Assembly: GCA_937872475.1 (NCBI GenBank)
Contig: CALMSY010000021.1
Location: 1-63,096 of the forward strand
Length of the DNA: 63,096 bases
From: 67-14 sp020438345
GTDB taxonomy: Bacteria > Actinomycetota > Thermoleophilia > Solirubrobacterales > 70-9
Direction of reading: 5' to 3'
Shown piece after piece: positions 40,822 through 49,050 of the stretch. The notes under the pieces were generated by a model. It made no database searches and was not told the DNA's origin. It saw nothing but the letters and a program-made list of their open reading frames with translations. The stretch's first letter is position 1; each line of letters opens with the position of its first letter. A program made the translations under genes and the position numbers.

Positions 40822-42232
40822 GGGTGATGAAACGTTCCTCGGTCATTTCAATGATCGAATAGGCCGGACCTTCGCGGGTGTTGCCGGAGTCCTTTACACC
40901 ACCATAGGGCTGCTGGTCGGCGCGAAACGTGGGCACCTCGTTGATCAGCACGCCGCCGAACTCAAGGGTTTCGGCCGCCTTCAGTCCGCGACCCATGTCG
41001 CGGGTGAAAACGCCGGCCTGCAGGCCGAACTTCGAATCATTGGCCCTTGCCAGTGCCTCATCGAAATCCGAAAAGCGATCGACTGTGGCAACTGGCCCGA
41101 AGATCTCCTCGCACCACACCTTCGCCTCCGGCGAGGGGGCTTCGAGCAGGGTCGGGGCGAGACAGCGGCCCTCGTCGACAAGTTCGCCGCCGGTCAGGAC
41201 CTTCGCCCCGCCGGCCACGGCTTCGTCAATCCAGGTCTTTACCCGGTCGCGGTCCCCGGGGGTGATCAGCGGCCCGACATCGGTCGCGTCATCGGCCGGA
41301 TCACCGACCTTCAGCTTCTCCACATTCGCGACGAGACGATCTATGAACCGGTCGGCGATCGCCTCATGAACAAGAATCCGCTGGATCGAGATGCAGCTCT
41401 GGCCGGCGTGGGAGAAGGCGTGGATCCGGGTCTTGTCGGCGGCCGTTTCCCAGTCACCGTCTTCGTTGACTACCAGCGGTGCATTGGAACCGAGCTCCAA
41501 CCCGACCTTCTTGTGGGGGACCTTGCTGCGGATACCCCAGCCGACCGGGGCTGACCCGGTGAAGGAGATCGCGGCGGTCAGTTCGTTCTCGACTATTGCG
41601 TTGCCGACCTTCGCACCACCGCCCGGGATCACGCTCAGCCAGCCATCGGGAAGTCCGGCGTCGATCAGGATCTGGGCAAGCTTCAGCGAACAGACCGGTG
41701 TCTGGCCGGCTGGTTTCAGAACCACCGCATTGCCGGCGGCGATTGCCGGACCGAGCTTGTGGCAGACCAGGTTGAGCGGGAAATTGAAAGGGCTGATCGC
41801 ACCAACCACGCCAAGTGGCACCCGCAGCATCACCCCGAGCTTGCCGGCGCCGGCTGAGGAAGCCTCCATCGGCACCGTGCCGCCGGTCAACTTGCGGGCT
41901 TCCACCGCCGAGAAGGTCATCGTGTCAGCGGCCCGGGCAGCCTCGACTCGCGCGGTCTTGATCGGCTTGCCCGCCTCGGCCGAGATCGTCTGCGCCAGAT
42001 CTTCCTGCCGTTCGCGGATCAGATGTGCGGCCCGGTCAAGGATCTCTGCACGTTCATATTGGGGGATCGGATTGCCGGTGAAGACCGCATGAGCCGCGTC
42101 CACCGCCGCTTCGACCGTCTTCTCGTCACCCTGGGCGACCCGCGCGACAGGGCTTTGATCCCAGGGACTCAACACCTCATCCCATTGACCGGTTTCGATC
42201 CATTCACCTGCCAACAGCAACTTGTGATCCAA
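40808..42232 (-). CDS. NAD(P)-dependent aldehyde dehydrogenase (474 aa)
   Basis: The catalytic Glu is in VGLELGSNAP and the nucleophilic Cys in HAGQSCISIQR. The Rossmann motif FTGSAPVGWGI and the GAISPFNFPLNLV segment are typical of the ALDH superfamily, nearest in style to lactaldehyde or phenylacetaldehyde-type enzymes. TTG 42232 is favoured because GAGGAG lies 7 nt upstream. The substrate is not determined. It could oxidise the aldehyde made by the decarboxylase at 34705, but the genes are 4.5 kb apart and not in one operon. Confidence 0.88.
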   Translation of the reverse strand: MDHKLLLAGEWIETGQWDEVLSPWDQSPVARVAQGDEKTVEAAVDAAHAVFTGNPIPQYERAEILDRAAHLIRERQEDLAQTISAEAGKPIKTARVEAARAADTMTFSAVEARKLTGGTVPMEASSAGAGKLGVMLRVPLGVVGAISPFNFPLNLVCHKLGPAIAAGNAVVLKPAGQTPVCSLKLAQILIDAGLPDGWLSVIPGGGAKVGNAIVENELTAAISFTGSAPVGWGIRSKVPHKKVGLELGSNAPLVVNEDGDWETAADKTRIHAFSHAGQSCISIQRILVHEAIADRFIDRLVANVEKLKVGDPADDATDVGPLITPGDRDRVKTWIDEAVAGGAKVLTGGELVDEGRCLAPTLLEAPSPEAKVWCEEIFGPVATVDRFSDFDEALARANDSKFGLQAGVFTRDMGRGLKAAETLEFGGVLINEVPTFRADQQPYGGVKDSGNTREGPAYSIIEMTEERFITLQGG

Positions 42233-42334
42233 CGGGTATCTCCTCGGTGTGGCGTAGCAAGACTCTTTTCAAAGATAATGGCAGGCCGCGACCTTCCCCC
42301 GTGGAACCTGTTGAGTCAGAAGGCGACTTTCAGA

Positions 42335-43456
42335 ATGGACATTTCGTCAAGATCCCGGCACCTGTTGGCTGTGTTCATTGCGGCTGCGTTGGTGCTGCCC
42401 GCAATGGCCAGCACTGAGCGGGCAGATGCCGCTACCTGGTCAGTGCGTGGAGGCGGCTTCGGCCACGGAATCGGAATGAGCGCCTATGGCGCCTACGGGA
42501 TGGGCCTCGAGGGTTTCAGGTACGGCCGGATCCTCGGCCACTACTACCGGGGCATCAAGATCCGCAAGGTCTCCGGTAAACGCAAGATCCGGGTTCTGCT
42601 CGATGTCGATTCGACTCCCTGGTTCAGTCACGCAAGCTGGGCTTGCGGCCGGAAGCTCAAGCCCCGGCTCACCTATGGCGCCGGACTCGGACGCCGTGGA
42701 ATCTTTCTGAAGGGGGCCGGTGGCAAGCCGCTGGCCAAGTGCGGCGGCAGGCTTCGAACCGATGCTGACGGCACGGTGGTCTTCAAGGGTCTCGGTCACT
42801 ACCGGGGAGGGGTAGAGATCGTCCGCGGGGGCGGCTCTCTCTACGTAGTGAACAACGTGCCGGTCAACCTGTACTGCCGCGGTGTTCTTTCGAAGGAACT
42901 GATTCCCTCCTGGCCGCTTGAAACCCTCAAGGCATTCGCTCTCGCTGCCCGGTCAATCGGCTTGTCCGCAAAGGGGACCCACGATGGCTTCGACGTGTAC
43001 CCGGACACCCGAAGTCAGGTTTACGGCCCGATCTCTTCCGAGTTCGCAAGGACCAACCGGGCCTGCGCGTCCACCGCCGGCCAGGCACTTTTCTACGGCG
43101 GTGATGTCGCGATGGCGCTGTTTTCAGCCAGCTCCGGCGGTCACACCGAAAGTGTCGAGAATGTCTGGTTCGGTGAACCGGTCCCGTACCTTCGTGGTGT
43201 ACCCGATCCCTGGGACCGGGTTTCGCCCTACCACCGCTGGACCTACAGGTACTCACCCGCCCGCATGAACTCTTTGCTCGGCAGCTATGTCGCCGGCCGT
43301 TTGAAAAAAGTCCAGATCACCCGCTATGGCGTTTCGAAGCGGGTCATCTACGCCCGGCTTTACGGGACCCGAGGCGTCACCACGATACGCGGCGACTCGC
43401 TTCAGTACGCGCTCGGCCTGCCCGACCGTCTGATTCTCTCGATCACCAAACGCTAG
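42335..43456 (+). CDS. Secreted SpoIID/LytB-domain protein (373 aa)
   Basis: A signal peptide (RHLLAVFIAAALVLPAMASTERADA) precedes WSVRGGGFGHGIGMSAYGAYGMG, a motif found near the C-terminus of SpoIID/LytB proteins but near the N-terminus here. Then VNNVPVNLYCRGVLSKELIPSWPLETLKAFALAARSI gives the conserved Glu region of SpoIID lytic transglycosylase. Peptidoglycan trimming at the surface is therefore likely; no sporulation genes are nearby. AGAAGG lies 11 nt before ATG 42335. An in-frame ATG at 42278 is possible but adds an unlikely signal sequence. Confidence 0.8.
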   Translation: MDISSRSRHLLAVFIAAALVLPAMASTERADAATWSVRGGGFGHGIGMSAYGAYGMGLEGFRYGRILGHYYRGIKIRKVSGKRKIRVLLDVDSTPWFSHASWACGRKLKPRLTYGAGLGRRGIFLKGAGGKPLAKCGGRLRTDADGTVVFKGLGHYRGGVEIVRGGGSLYVVNNVPVNLYCRGVLSKELIPSWPLETLKAFALAARSIGLSAKGTHDGFDVYPDTRSQVYGPISSEFARTNRACASTAGQALFYGGDVAMALFSASSGGHTESVENVWFGEPVPYLRGVPDPWDRVSPYHRWTYRYSPARMNSLLGSYVAGRLKKVQITRYGVSKRVIYARLYGTRGVTTIRGDSLQYALGLPDRLILSITKR

Positions 43457-43563
43457 CTGTCCGGGTTGTCGCCATCGGGCGGAGCGAGGCCAACCGCTTC
43501 CCGGTGAATCGGACTGGCGGGGCCTGTGGCAATTCTGCGAGAACGGTACGAAATGAAGTCGAG

Positions 43564-44127
43564 TCAGAACTCGTACGGCGCGTTCGGATCTTCAGAGACG
43601 CTGCTTTCGAGGACGTTCCCGGCCACTGTACCGAGCGCAGTCCCGAGAATTGCCCCGGCAACTACGTCGCTGGGGTAGTGCATGCCGAGGTAGGGACGAG
43701 TCACAGTCATCAGGGCGGCAGCCCCGAAGAGGGCAAGCCTGAGGTCGGGTGCAAGCCGGCTCATCGCGGTGGCGGCGGCGAAAGAAGCAGTGGCATGGGC
43801 AGAGGGGAAGGAAAGCGAGGATGGGGCGCCGCCGATCGGTGGCAGGCCCTCGAGCTGTGGCCGGGGCCGCCTGACCACCAGTTTGATCAGAAAGTTGAAG
43901 CCGATCGCAAAGGGACCGATCAGAGACGAGGCGAGCCACTGCTTGCGCTGCCTGCTGTCGAGCGCAGCACCAGCCAGTCCCAATGTGAACCACAGGTAGG
44001 CGTTCTCACCGGATTTCGAGATCAGGTGGGCTGTGCTTTCGACCGCCGGGGCATGCCCCCGGGTCCGCATGAACTTCAGCACTTTCATATCCAGCTGCTT
44101 CATCAGAAGCGCAGGATATTGAGACAT
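43564..44127 (-). CDS. PAP2 family membrane phosphatase (187 aa)
   Basis: All three PAP2 motifs are present: KLVVRRPRP, SFPSAHATAS and TRPYLGMHYPSDVVAG, with the catalytic His in the last. Four to five hydrophobic segments surround them. Such enzymes dephosphorylate undecaprenyl pyrophosphate, phosphatidic acid or decaprenyl-phosphoryl sugar intermediates at the membrane. The last is a common role in actinobacterial arabinan synthesis, but the choice is not determined here. It diverges from the membrane protein gene at 44144 across 16 bp. Confidence 0.85.
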   Translation of the reverse strand: MSQYPALLMKQLDMKVLKFMRTRGHAPAVESTAHLISKSGENAYLWFTLGLAGAALDSRQRKQWLASSLIGPFAIGFNFLIKLVVRRPRPQLEGLPPIGGAPSSLSFPSAHATASFAAATAMSRLAPDLRLALFGAAALMTVTRPYLGMHYPSDVVAGAILGTALGTVAGNVLESSVSEDPNAPYEF

Positions 44128-44143
44128 TCGGGATGATCGCCGC

Positions 44144-45226
44144 GTGGATCGTCCCGAACCACAGACCGAGCAGGAGTTCGAGCGGGAATTCCGGCGGGCC
44201 GGCCTGCCCCTGCTGACCGAGGATTACTCGGTCTCGGAAGACATCTTCAATCGTTCGGTGCCGTTGCTCGGGCTGGTTCTCGTGTTCGAAATTCTGGGGC
44301 CGCTGAACAGCCAGTTCTCGACCCTCGGCAACATTGCAGCGGTTGTAGCCGCCATGTTGTTGATGCTGGGCGCCCTCGGCGTGATCAACAAATTGAGGGG
44401 CCGGAGCTTCCTCTCCCTGCCGCGAAAGGTCGGTCGACCCGAGCTTGCCGCCTTCGTGATCATTCCGGCTTTGCTGCCCGGGATCATCTCCGGCCACTGG
44501 GGTATCGCTGCGATGACCGCCCTGTTCAACCTGTCGCTACTTTTCGTCATCCTCGGGGTGGTCGGCTTCGGGGTGATCTCGATCATCGGCTGGGCTCTCT
44601 CGCGGCTGCTCGGTGAGCTCTCCCGCTCCCTCGGCCTGCTGGTCAAGGCGGTCCCTTTGCTGATGATCTTCTCCTTGATCCTCTTTCTGACCCCGGAGCT
44701 TTGGCAGGTGTTCAGCCAGTTGCCCGATGCCTCCCTCCTGCTGCTGGTAGCTCTCTTCATGCTGCTCGGCTCGGGCTTCCTGATCGCGCGGATCCCGAAG
44801 GAAGTAGCGGACCTCGAGGAGCAGGCCGGTGCCGGTGGGCCGCCACTCCGGCAACGTCAGCGGGTGAACGTGGGCCTGGTGCTTTTTGTCAGCCAGTCGC
44901 TCCAGGTTCTGCTGGTTGCTCTCGCTGTCGCGATCTTCTTCGTGGTCTTCGGGTTGCTGACGATCGGAGCGGAGACAGTTTCCAGCTGGACCACCCACCC
45001 TGCCGACGTCTTCTTCGAGTTCACGCTGGCCGGGCGCGAAGCTGCCATGACCAGGGAACTACTGCGTGTGGCAACGGCGATCGCTTCATTCACGGGCCTC
45101 TACTTCGCGATCTCGATGCTGACCGACGACCTCTACCGCCGTGAATTCCTCAGCCGGATCACTGACGAAATGAAGCAGACGTTTGTTCGCCGGATCGAGT
45201 ACCTGAAACTACTGGGGAAGTGCTGA
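44144..45226 (+). CDS. Polytopic membrane protein of unknown function (360 aa)
   Basis: A 40-residue acidic N-terminus (DRPEPQTEQEFEREFRRAGLP) precedes about eight membrane helices, at roughly residues 43-58, 68-86, 104-120, 126-150, 168-186, 197-216, 245-275 and 302-320. The hydrophilic C-terminus (LYRREFLSRITDEMKQTFVRR) is likely cytoplasmic. No transporter signature was found. GTG 44144 has GATGAT at the usual 6-nt distance, a weaker leaderless signal. The 16-bp gap to the PAP2 gene implies shared control. Confidence 0.7.
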   Translation: MDRPEPQTEQEFEREFRRAGLPLLTEDYSVSEDIFNRSVPLLGLVLVFEILGPLNSQFSTLGNIAAVVAAMLLMLGALGVINKLRGRSFLSLPRKVGRPELAAFVIIPALLPGIISGHWGIAAMTALFNLSLLFVILGVVGFGVISIIGWALSRLLGELSRSLGLLVKAVPLLMIFSLILFLTPELWQVFSQLPDASLLLLVALFMLLGSGFLIARIPKEVADLEEQAGAGGPPLRQRQRVNVGLVLFVSQSLQVLLVALAVAIFFVVFGLLTIGAETVSSWTTHPADVFFEFTLAGREAAMTRELLRVATAIASFTGLYFAISMLTDDLYRREFLSRITDEMKQTFVRRIEYLKLLGKC

Positions 45227-45247
45227 GCCGAAGCGCCGGAGGGTCGG

Positions 45248-45463
45248 CTAGAAGCCGACCGTCTTCGCGCCGGCATCGATCCGCACGAAAATGACCTTGC
45301 CGAGGTCGATCAGAAGGATTCCCTCTTCGGTTTCAATCTCGTGGGGGCTGTCACCCGATCCAAGTGCTTTTCTGAGTGCCTTGACCTGGTTGTTGTCCAG
45401 ACGGGCGGGAATCACCTGGCCACCGTCAAAGCCGATCTCGACGCTGGTTCTTTCCGTTGCCAT
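45248..45463 (-). CDS. Small beta-rich protein (71 aa)
   Basis: ATG 45463 shares one base with the stop of the methylmalonyl-CoA epimerase gene (TGATG), showing translational coupling. The sequence alternates short beta strands (TSVEIGFDGGQVIPARL, GILLIDLGKVIFVRID) with one helix (NNQVKALRKALG). It lacks cysteines, signal peptide and known motifs. Coupling suggests a role beside the epimerase, but no function can be named. Confidence 0.65.
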   Translation of the reverse strand: MATERTSVEIGFDGGQVIPARLDNNQVKALRKALGSGDSPHEIETEEGILLIDLGKVIFVRIDAGAKTVGF

Positions 45464-45873
45464 CAGTGGTCCTCCGCGGGCTGGACGATTTCGGTCAACA
45501 CCGCGCCGGTAGCGGCCGGGTGCAGGAAGGCAACCCGGCTCTGGCGGATGCCGGTGCGGGCTTCCTCGTCGATCAGCTTCACGCCCTGCTCCTTGAGGGA
45601 AACGAGAGTCGCGTCGATGTCCTCCACCGCATACGCGACATGATGAATGCCGGGACCCTTTCGGGCGATGAACTTGCCAACCGGCGTGTCCGGCCCGAGG
45701 GCGGCCAGCAGTTCGACGTGGCCGTCCCCGACATCCAGCAGGACGGCTTCGACTCCCTGGGATTCGACTGTTTCGCGGTGAACGAGTTCCATCTCGAAGT
45801 TCCGCTCGTAAAGCTTGATGGCCGCGTCGAGATCCTCGACGGCAACACCGATGTGATCTATGCGAGTGAACAT
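45463..45873 (-). CDS. mce: Methylmalonyl-CoA epimerase
   Basis: Two vicinal-oxygen-chelate repeats: FTRIDHIGVAVEDLDAAIKLY with metal-ligand His7, then GHVELLAAL, GIHHVAYAVEDIDATLVSL and a late LTEIVQP Glu. These ligands and the 136-aa length match methylmalonyl-CoA epimerase, which interconverts the (R) and (S) forms in propionate metabolism. A glyoxalase is a weaker alternative. The mutase genes are not in the window. It is followed by the coupled 71-aa gene and preceded by the M20 hydrolase at 12 nt. Confidence 0.9.
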   Translation of the reverse strand: MFTRIDHIGVAVEDLDAAIKLYERNFEMELVHRETVESQGVEAVLLDVGDGHVELLAALGPDTPVGKFIARKGPGIHHVAYAVEDIDATLVSLKEQGVKLIDEEARTGIRQSRVAFLHPAATGAVLTEIVQPAEDH

Positions 45874-45885
45874 GAGGTGGTAACC

Positions 45886-47187
45886 CTAGCTGGACTCATC
45901 ACTCGCGGTGCCCAGGAGACGGGGAGGCAGCCACCGGTAGAGGTTCTCCATCAGTTCTACGTCCTCCACCTTGATCCGTTCGTCCGCTCCGTGAACCAGG
46001 GGTTTGGTCTCGGCCAGGCTCATGCGCTGGGGAGCGAAGCCGAAGACCGTCGCGCCGAAAGCCTTTCGAAACCAGTGCGAGTCGGAAAAACCAGGCATCA
46101 CCTGGGGCAGGACTCTGGCTCCCGGCTCGATCAACTCGACCCATTCCTCGATCGCTTCAGCCAGGGGGCCGCCGTAGTCAGAGCGGTTGCCGACCACCGG
46201 ATCGTTGAAGATGATCTTCCAGTCGCCCTCGCCGAGAATCGAGTTGATCCGCTCCAGCGCCTGTTCGCCGGTCATTCCGGGCGGTGTGCGGCAGTCGATA
46301 ACCAGTTCGGCCCTGGAAGGGATCACGTTCTCGCGGTTCGAGGCTCTTGCCATGGTCGGGGCGAGGGTCACCCCGAGCATCGGGTCAGCCAGCAGCTTCG
46401 CAACCAGCGGGTCGATCGTCTCGATCTCCCGCAGGGCCTCGTCGGTGTCTTCAACCGGATGGCCGAGCAGCCGCTCCAGAAAGAGATCGGTGTCCGGGGT
46501 TGATTCATGTGGCGGCTGGCGGTGGGCGTTCGCCAGGGCAGGGCCAAGTTTGAGCAGAGCGTTGACTCCGACCCGGGGGATTGATCCATGGCCGGCTTCT
46601 CCTTCGGCGACCACCGTAAACCTGAACGTGCCTTTCTCTCCAACCGACAGAGTGAAGAGCTTCCGGCCGTCGAAATCGATCAGTTCGCCGGCCCCTTCGT
46701 TCAGTACCCAGTCGCAACGGACCTCATCCGGGCATTCTTCGCAAAGCCACCTGGCCCCGAAATGAGCGCCGGTCTCTTCGTCGGCTGCCACGACAAGGAT
46801 CAGGTCACCCCGGGCGGGTCGCCAGCCGGTCTCGGCCAGGTTGATGCAGGCGGCGGTCTCGGCTGCGACCTGGTCTTTCATGTCAAGTGCCCCGCGTCCC
46901 CAGATATAGCCGTCAACAAGGTCGCCGGACCAGGGGTCGCGAGACCATTCCCCGGGATCGGCCGGGACTGTGTCAACGTGGCTGATCAGGGCCAGGTTCG
47001 GTCCGGGCTCGGCCCCGCGCAGGCGGGCGACCAGGTTGGGCCGGTCATCCACCTTCGAGAGGAGCTTGCATTGCCAGCCAGCCGCTTCCAGTGGACCCTT
47101 GAGGAACTTCAGCGCCGGACCCTCATTACCCGGCGGGTTCACCGTGTTGAAACGGATCAGTTGCTGCAGCAGGTCCGGGGCCTTCAC
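45886..47187 (-). CDS. M20 family metallopeptidase/amidohydrolase (433 aa)
   Basis: Metal-binding and catalytic motifs are clear: LISHVDTVPADP (H-x-D), GRGALDMKDQVAA, AADEETGAHFGA (Glu pair) and FSDSHWFRKAFGATVFGF. The dimerisation domain lies between about 190 and 310. This is the M20 di-zinc family of ArgE, DapE and carboxypeptidases; the substrate is open. GTG 47187 is selected because GATAAT ends 6 nt upstream; the longer frame to 47349 overlaps the divergent epimerase gene. It precedes mce by 12 nt. Confidence 0.85.
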   Translation of the reverse strand: MKAPDLLQQLIRFNTVNPPGNEGPALKFLKGPLEAAGWQCKLLSKVDDRPNLVARLRGAEPGPNLALISHVDTVPADPGEWSRDPWSGDLVDGYIWGRGALDMKDQVAAETAACINLAETGWRPARGDLILVVAADEETGAHFGARWLCEECPDEVRCDWVLNEGAGELIDFDGRKLFTLSVGEKGTFRFTVVAEGEAGHGSIPRVGVNALLKLGPALANAHRQPPHESTPDTDLFLERLLGHPVEDTDEALREIETIDPLVAKLLADPMLGVTLAPTMARASNRENVIPSRAELVIDCRTPPGMTGEQALERINSILGEGDWKIIFNDPVVGNRSDYGGPLAEAIEEWVELIEPGARVLPQVMPGFSDSHWFRKAFGATVFGFAPQRMSLAETKPLVHGADERIKVEDVELMENLYRWLPPRLLGTASDESS

Positions 47188-47193
47188 CGGGCC

Positions 47194-47199
47194 ATTATC
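47194..47199 (-). promoter_or_regulatory. -10 element, leaderless start of the M20 hydrolase
   Basis: GATAAT on the minus strand, 6-nt gap (GGCCCG), then GTG at 47187. Confidence 0.5.
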
Positions 47200-47236
47200 C
47201 CAGCCGCCCGGGCAGTCCCTTAGGCTCCGGGGTCTC

Positions 47237-48310
47237 ATGAACGGTCCGGGGAAGATTCTCGTCACGGGTGGAGCGGGATTCGTCGGATCCAGTCTGGCGA
47301 TCTCGCTGGCCGGATCCCGCCCGGACAGCCACGTGATCTCGTTCGACAACCTTTACCGGCGAGGGTCGGAGCTCAACCTCGACAGGCTGGCCGAAGCCGG
47401 CGTTGAATTCGTCAAAGGTGACGTACGTGAGCCGGCGGACCTCGCCCCCTTCGAGGACATCGACGTGCTGATTGAGTGCTCGGCCGAACCCTCGGTCATG
47501 TCAGGTAGCGACGGTGACACTTCGTACCTCTACGAAACCAACCTGACCGGGGCCTATAACTGCCTTGAACTCGCCCGCAGAAGCGGCTGTCAGTTCATCT
47601 TCCTTTCGACCAGTCGGGTCTACCCGATGAGTGGCCTGCGACAGGCTGACCTGGTTGAAGGCGAGACCAGATTCGAGCTGGCTGAAACGCAGTCGGCGGC
47701 GGGCTGGAGCAGCGCCGGGGTTGCCGAGCAAATGCCGCTCGACGGCGCCCGCACTTTCTACGGGACCACCAAGCTTTCTGCCGAGCTGCTCTGCGCGGAA
47801 TTCGGCAACCAGTTCGGGGTTCCAACAGTGGTCAACCGCTGCGGTGTAATCGCCGGCCCCTGGCAAATGGGCAAAGTCGACCAAGGCGTATTCACACACT
47901 GGATGCTCGCTCATGAATTCAGGAAACCGCTCTCCTACATCGGTTACGGCGGCACCGGCAAACAGGTCCGGGATCTGCTCCATGTCGATGACCTGACCGA
48001 ACTGATTGAAGAGCAGATCACCGCTCCGGATTCATGGACCGGTCAGACCTTCAACGTCGGCGGCGGTCGCGAGGTGAGTCTCTCGCTGCAGGAAACCTCG
48101 GCGATCTGTGCCCGGTTGACGGGCAACGACCTGGAAATAGCTGCGGTTCCAGAAGATCGTGAGGGGGATGTTCCGCTTTACATCTCCGATTGTTCCCGGC
48201 TTCACACCCACACGGACTGGCGGCCGAAGCGTGACGCTGAATGCGTGCTCACGGACATCCATGCCTGGCTTCAGTCGGACCGTGAGCGGGTTGGGAAGGT
48301 GCTGGGATGA
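47237..48310 (+). CDS. NAD-dependent sugar-nucleotide epimerase/dehydratase (357 aa)
   Basis: The extended-SDR Rossmann motif is VTGGAGFVGSS (10-20), and the catalytic pair is YGTTK (Tyr175, Lys179). GGGREVSLSLQE and YGGTGKQVRDLLHVDDL resemble CDP-paratose/CDP-tyvelose 2-epimerases. It should interconvert a nucleotide-linked sugar for a surface glycan. It is the first of four genes joined by 4-nt overlaps (ATGA or GTGA). TAGGCT at 47221-47226 is a possible -10 giving a leader of a few bases. Confidence 0.85.
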   Translation: MNGPGKILVTGGAGFVGSSLAISLAGSRPDSHVISFDNLYRRGSELNLDRLAEAGVEFVKGDVREPADLAPFEDIDVLIECSAEPSVMSGSDGDTSYLYETNLTGAYNCLELARRSGCQFIFLSTSRVYPMSGLRQADLVEGETRFELAETQSAAGWSSAGVAEQMPLDGARTFYGTTKLSAELLCAEFGNQFGVPTVVNRCGVIAGPWQMGKVDQGVFTHWMLAHEFRKPLSYIGYGGTGKQVRDLLHVDDLTELIEEQITAPDSWTGQTFNVGGGREVSLSLQETSAICARLTGNDLEIAAVPEDREGDVPLYISDCSRLHTHTDWRPKRDAECVLTDIHAWLQSDRERVGKVLG

Positions 48311-49050
48311 AGCTCTCAGTGGTGATCCCGGCCCGTGATGAAGAAGGTTCGATCATGAAGACGATCGACGGCGTGGTTGAAGTCATGGAGCGCGAAACGA
48401 TCGAGTACGAAGTCCTGGTGATCGATGATGGAAGCAAGGACGCGACCCGTCGGCTGGTCGAGGAAGCCGGTGAAACGAACCCCAACGTCCATTGCAGCAC
48501 CTCCCCGTATTCGGGTGGCTTTGGCCTGGCTGTGCGAGCGGGACTCGAGTTGTTTGAAGGCGACGGTGTGGCGATCATGATGGCCGACTGCTCCGACGAT
48601 CCGGAGGACCTTGTCATGTACCACCACATCCTCGATGAGGGATGGGATTGCGCCTTCGGGTCGAGGTTCATGCGGGGCGCGGTCGTAACCGGCTATCCGC
48701 GACTCAAACTCTTCGTCAACCGGATCGCCAACGGTTTCGTCAACGTGCTCTTCCGGCTCGGATATAACGACACGACCAACGCTTTCAAGGCATACCGGCG
48801 GGAAGTCATAGAGACCATCAGCCCACTGCTTTCAAAGCATTTCAATCTGACGGTTGAGATTCCGCTCAAGGCGGTCACCCGTGGGCACAGCTTCAAGGTG
48901 GTGCCAACATCCTGGACCAACCGGACTGCCGGTGAAGCCAAACTGGCAATGCGGGAGATGGGCAGCCGGTATCTCTTCATCGTGCTCTACATCTGGCTCG
49001 AGTACCACCTCAGCCGCGGCGATTACCGTCGAGCATCGGACCAGGGGTGA
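48307..49050 (+). CDS. Family 2 glycosyltransferase (247 aa)
   Basis: GT-A motifs are LSVVIPARDEEGSI, VLVIDDGSKDATRRLV and the metal-binding MMADCSDDPED, followed by GSRFMRGAVVTGYP. It resembles polyprenyl-phosphate sugar transferases of the DPM1/GtrB kind but lacks C-terminal membrane helices. Its ATGA overlap with the epimerase gene, and the GTGA link to the following membrane protein, suggest that it loads a sugar onto a lipid carrier used by that protein. The last step is inference. Confidence 0.87.
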   Translation: MKLSVVIPARDEEGSIMKTIDGVVEVMERETIEYEVLVIDDGSKDATRRLVEEAGETNPNVHCSTSPYSGGFGLAVRAGLELFEGDGVAIMMADCSDDPEDLVMYHHILDEGWDCAFGSRFMRGAVVTGYPRLKLFVNRIANGFVNVLFRLGYNDTTNAFKAYRREVIETISPLLSKHFNLTVEIPLKAVTRGHSFKVVPTSWTNRTAGEAKLAMREMGSRYLFIVLYIWLEYHLSRGDYRRASDQG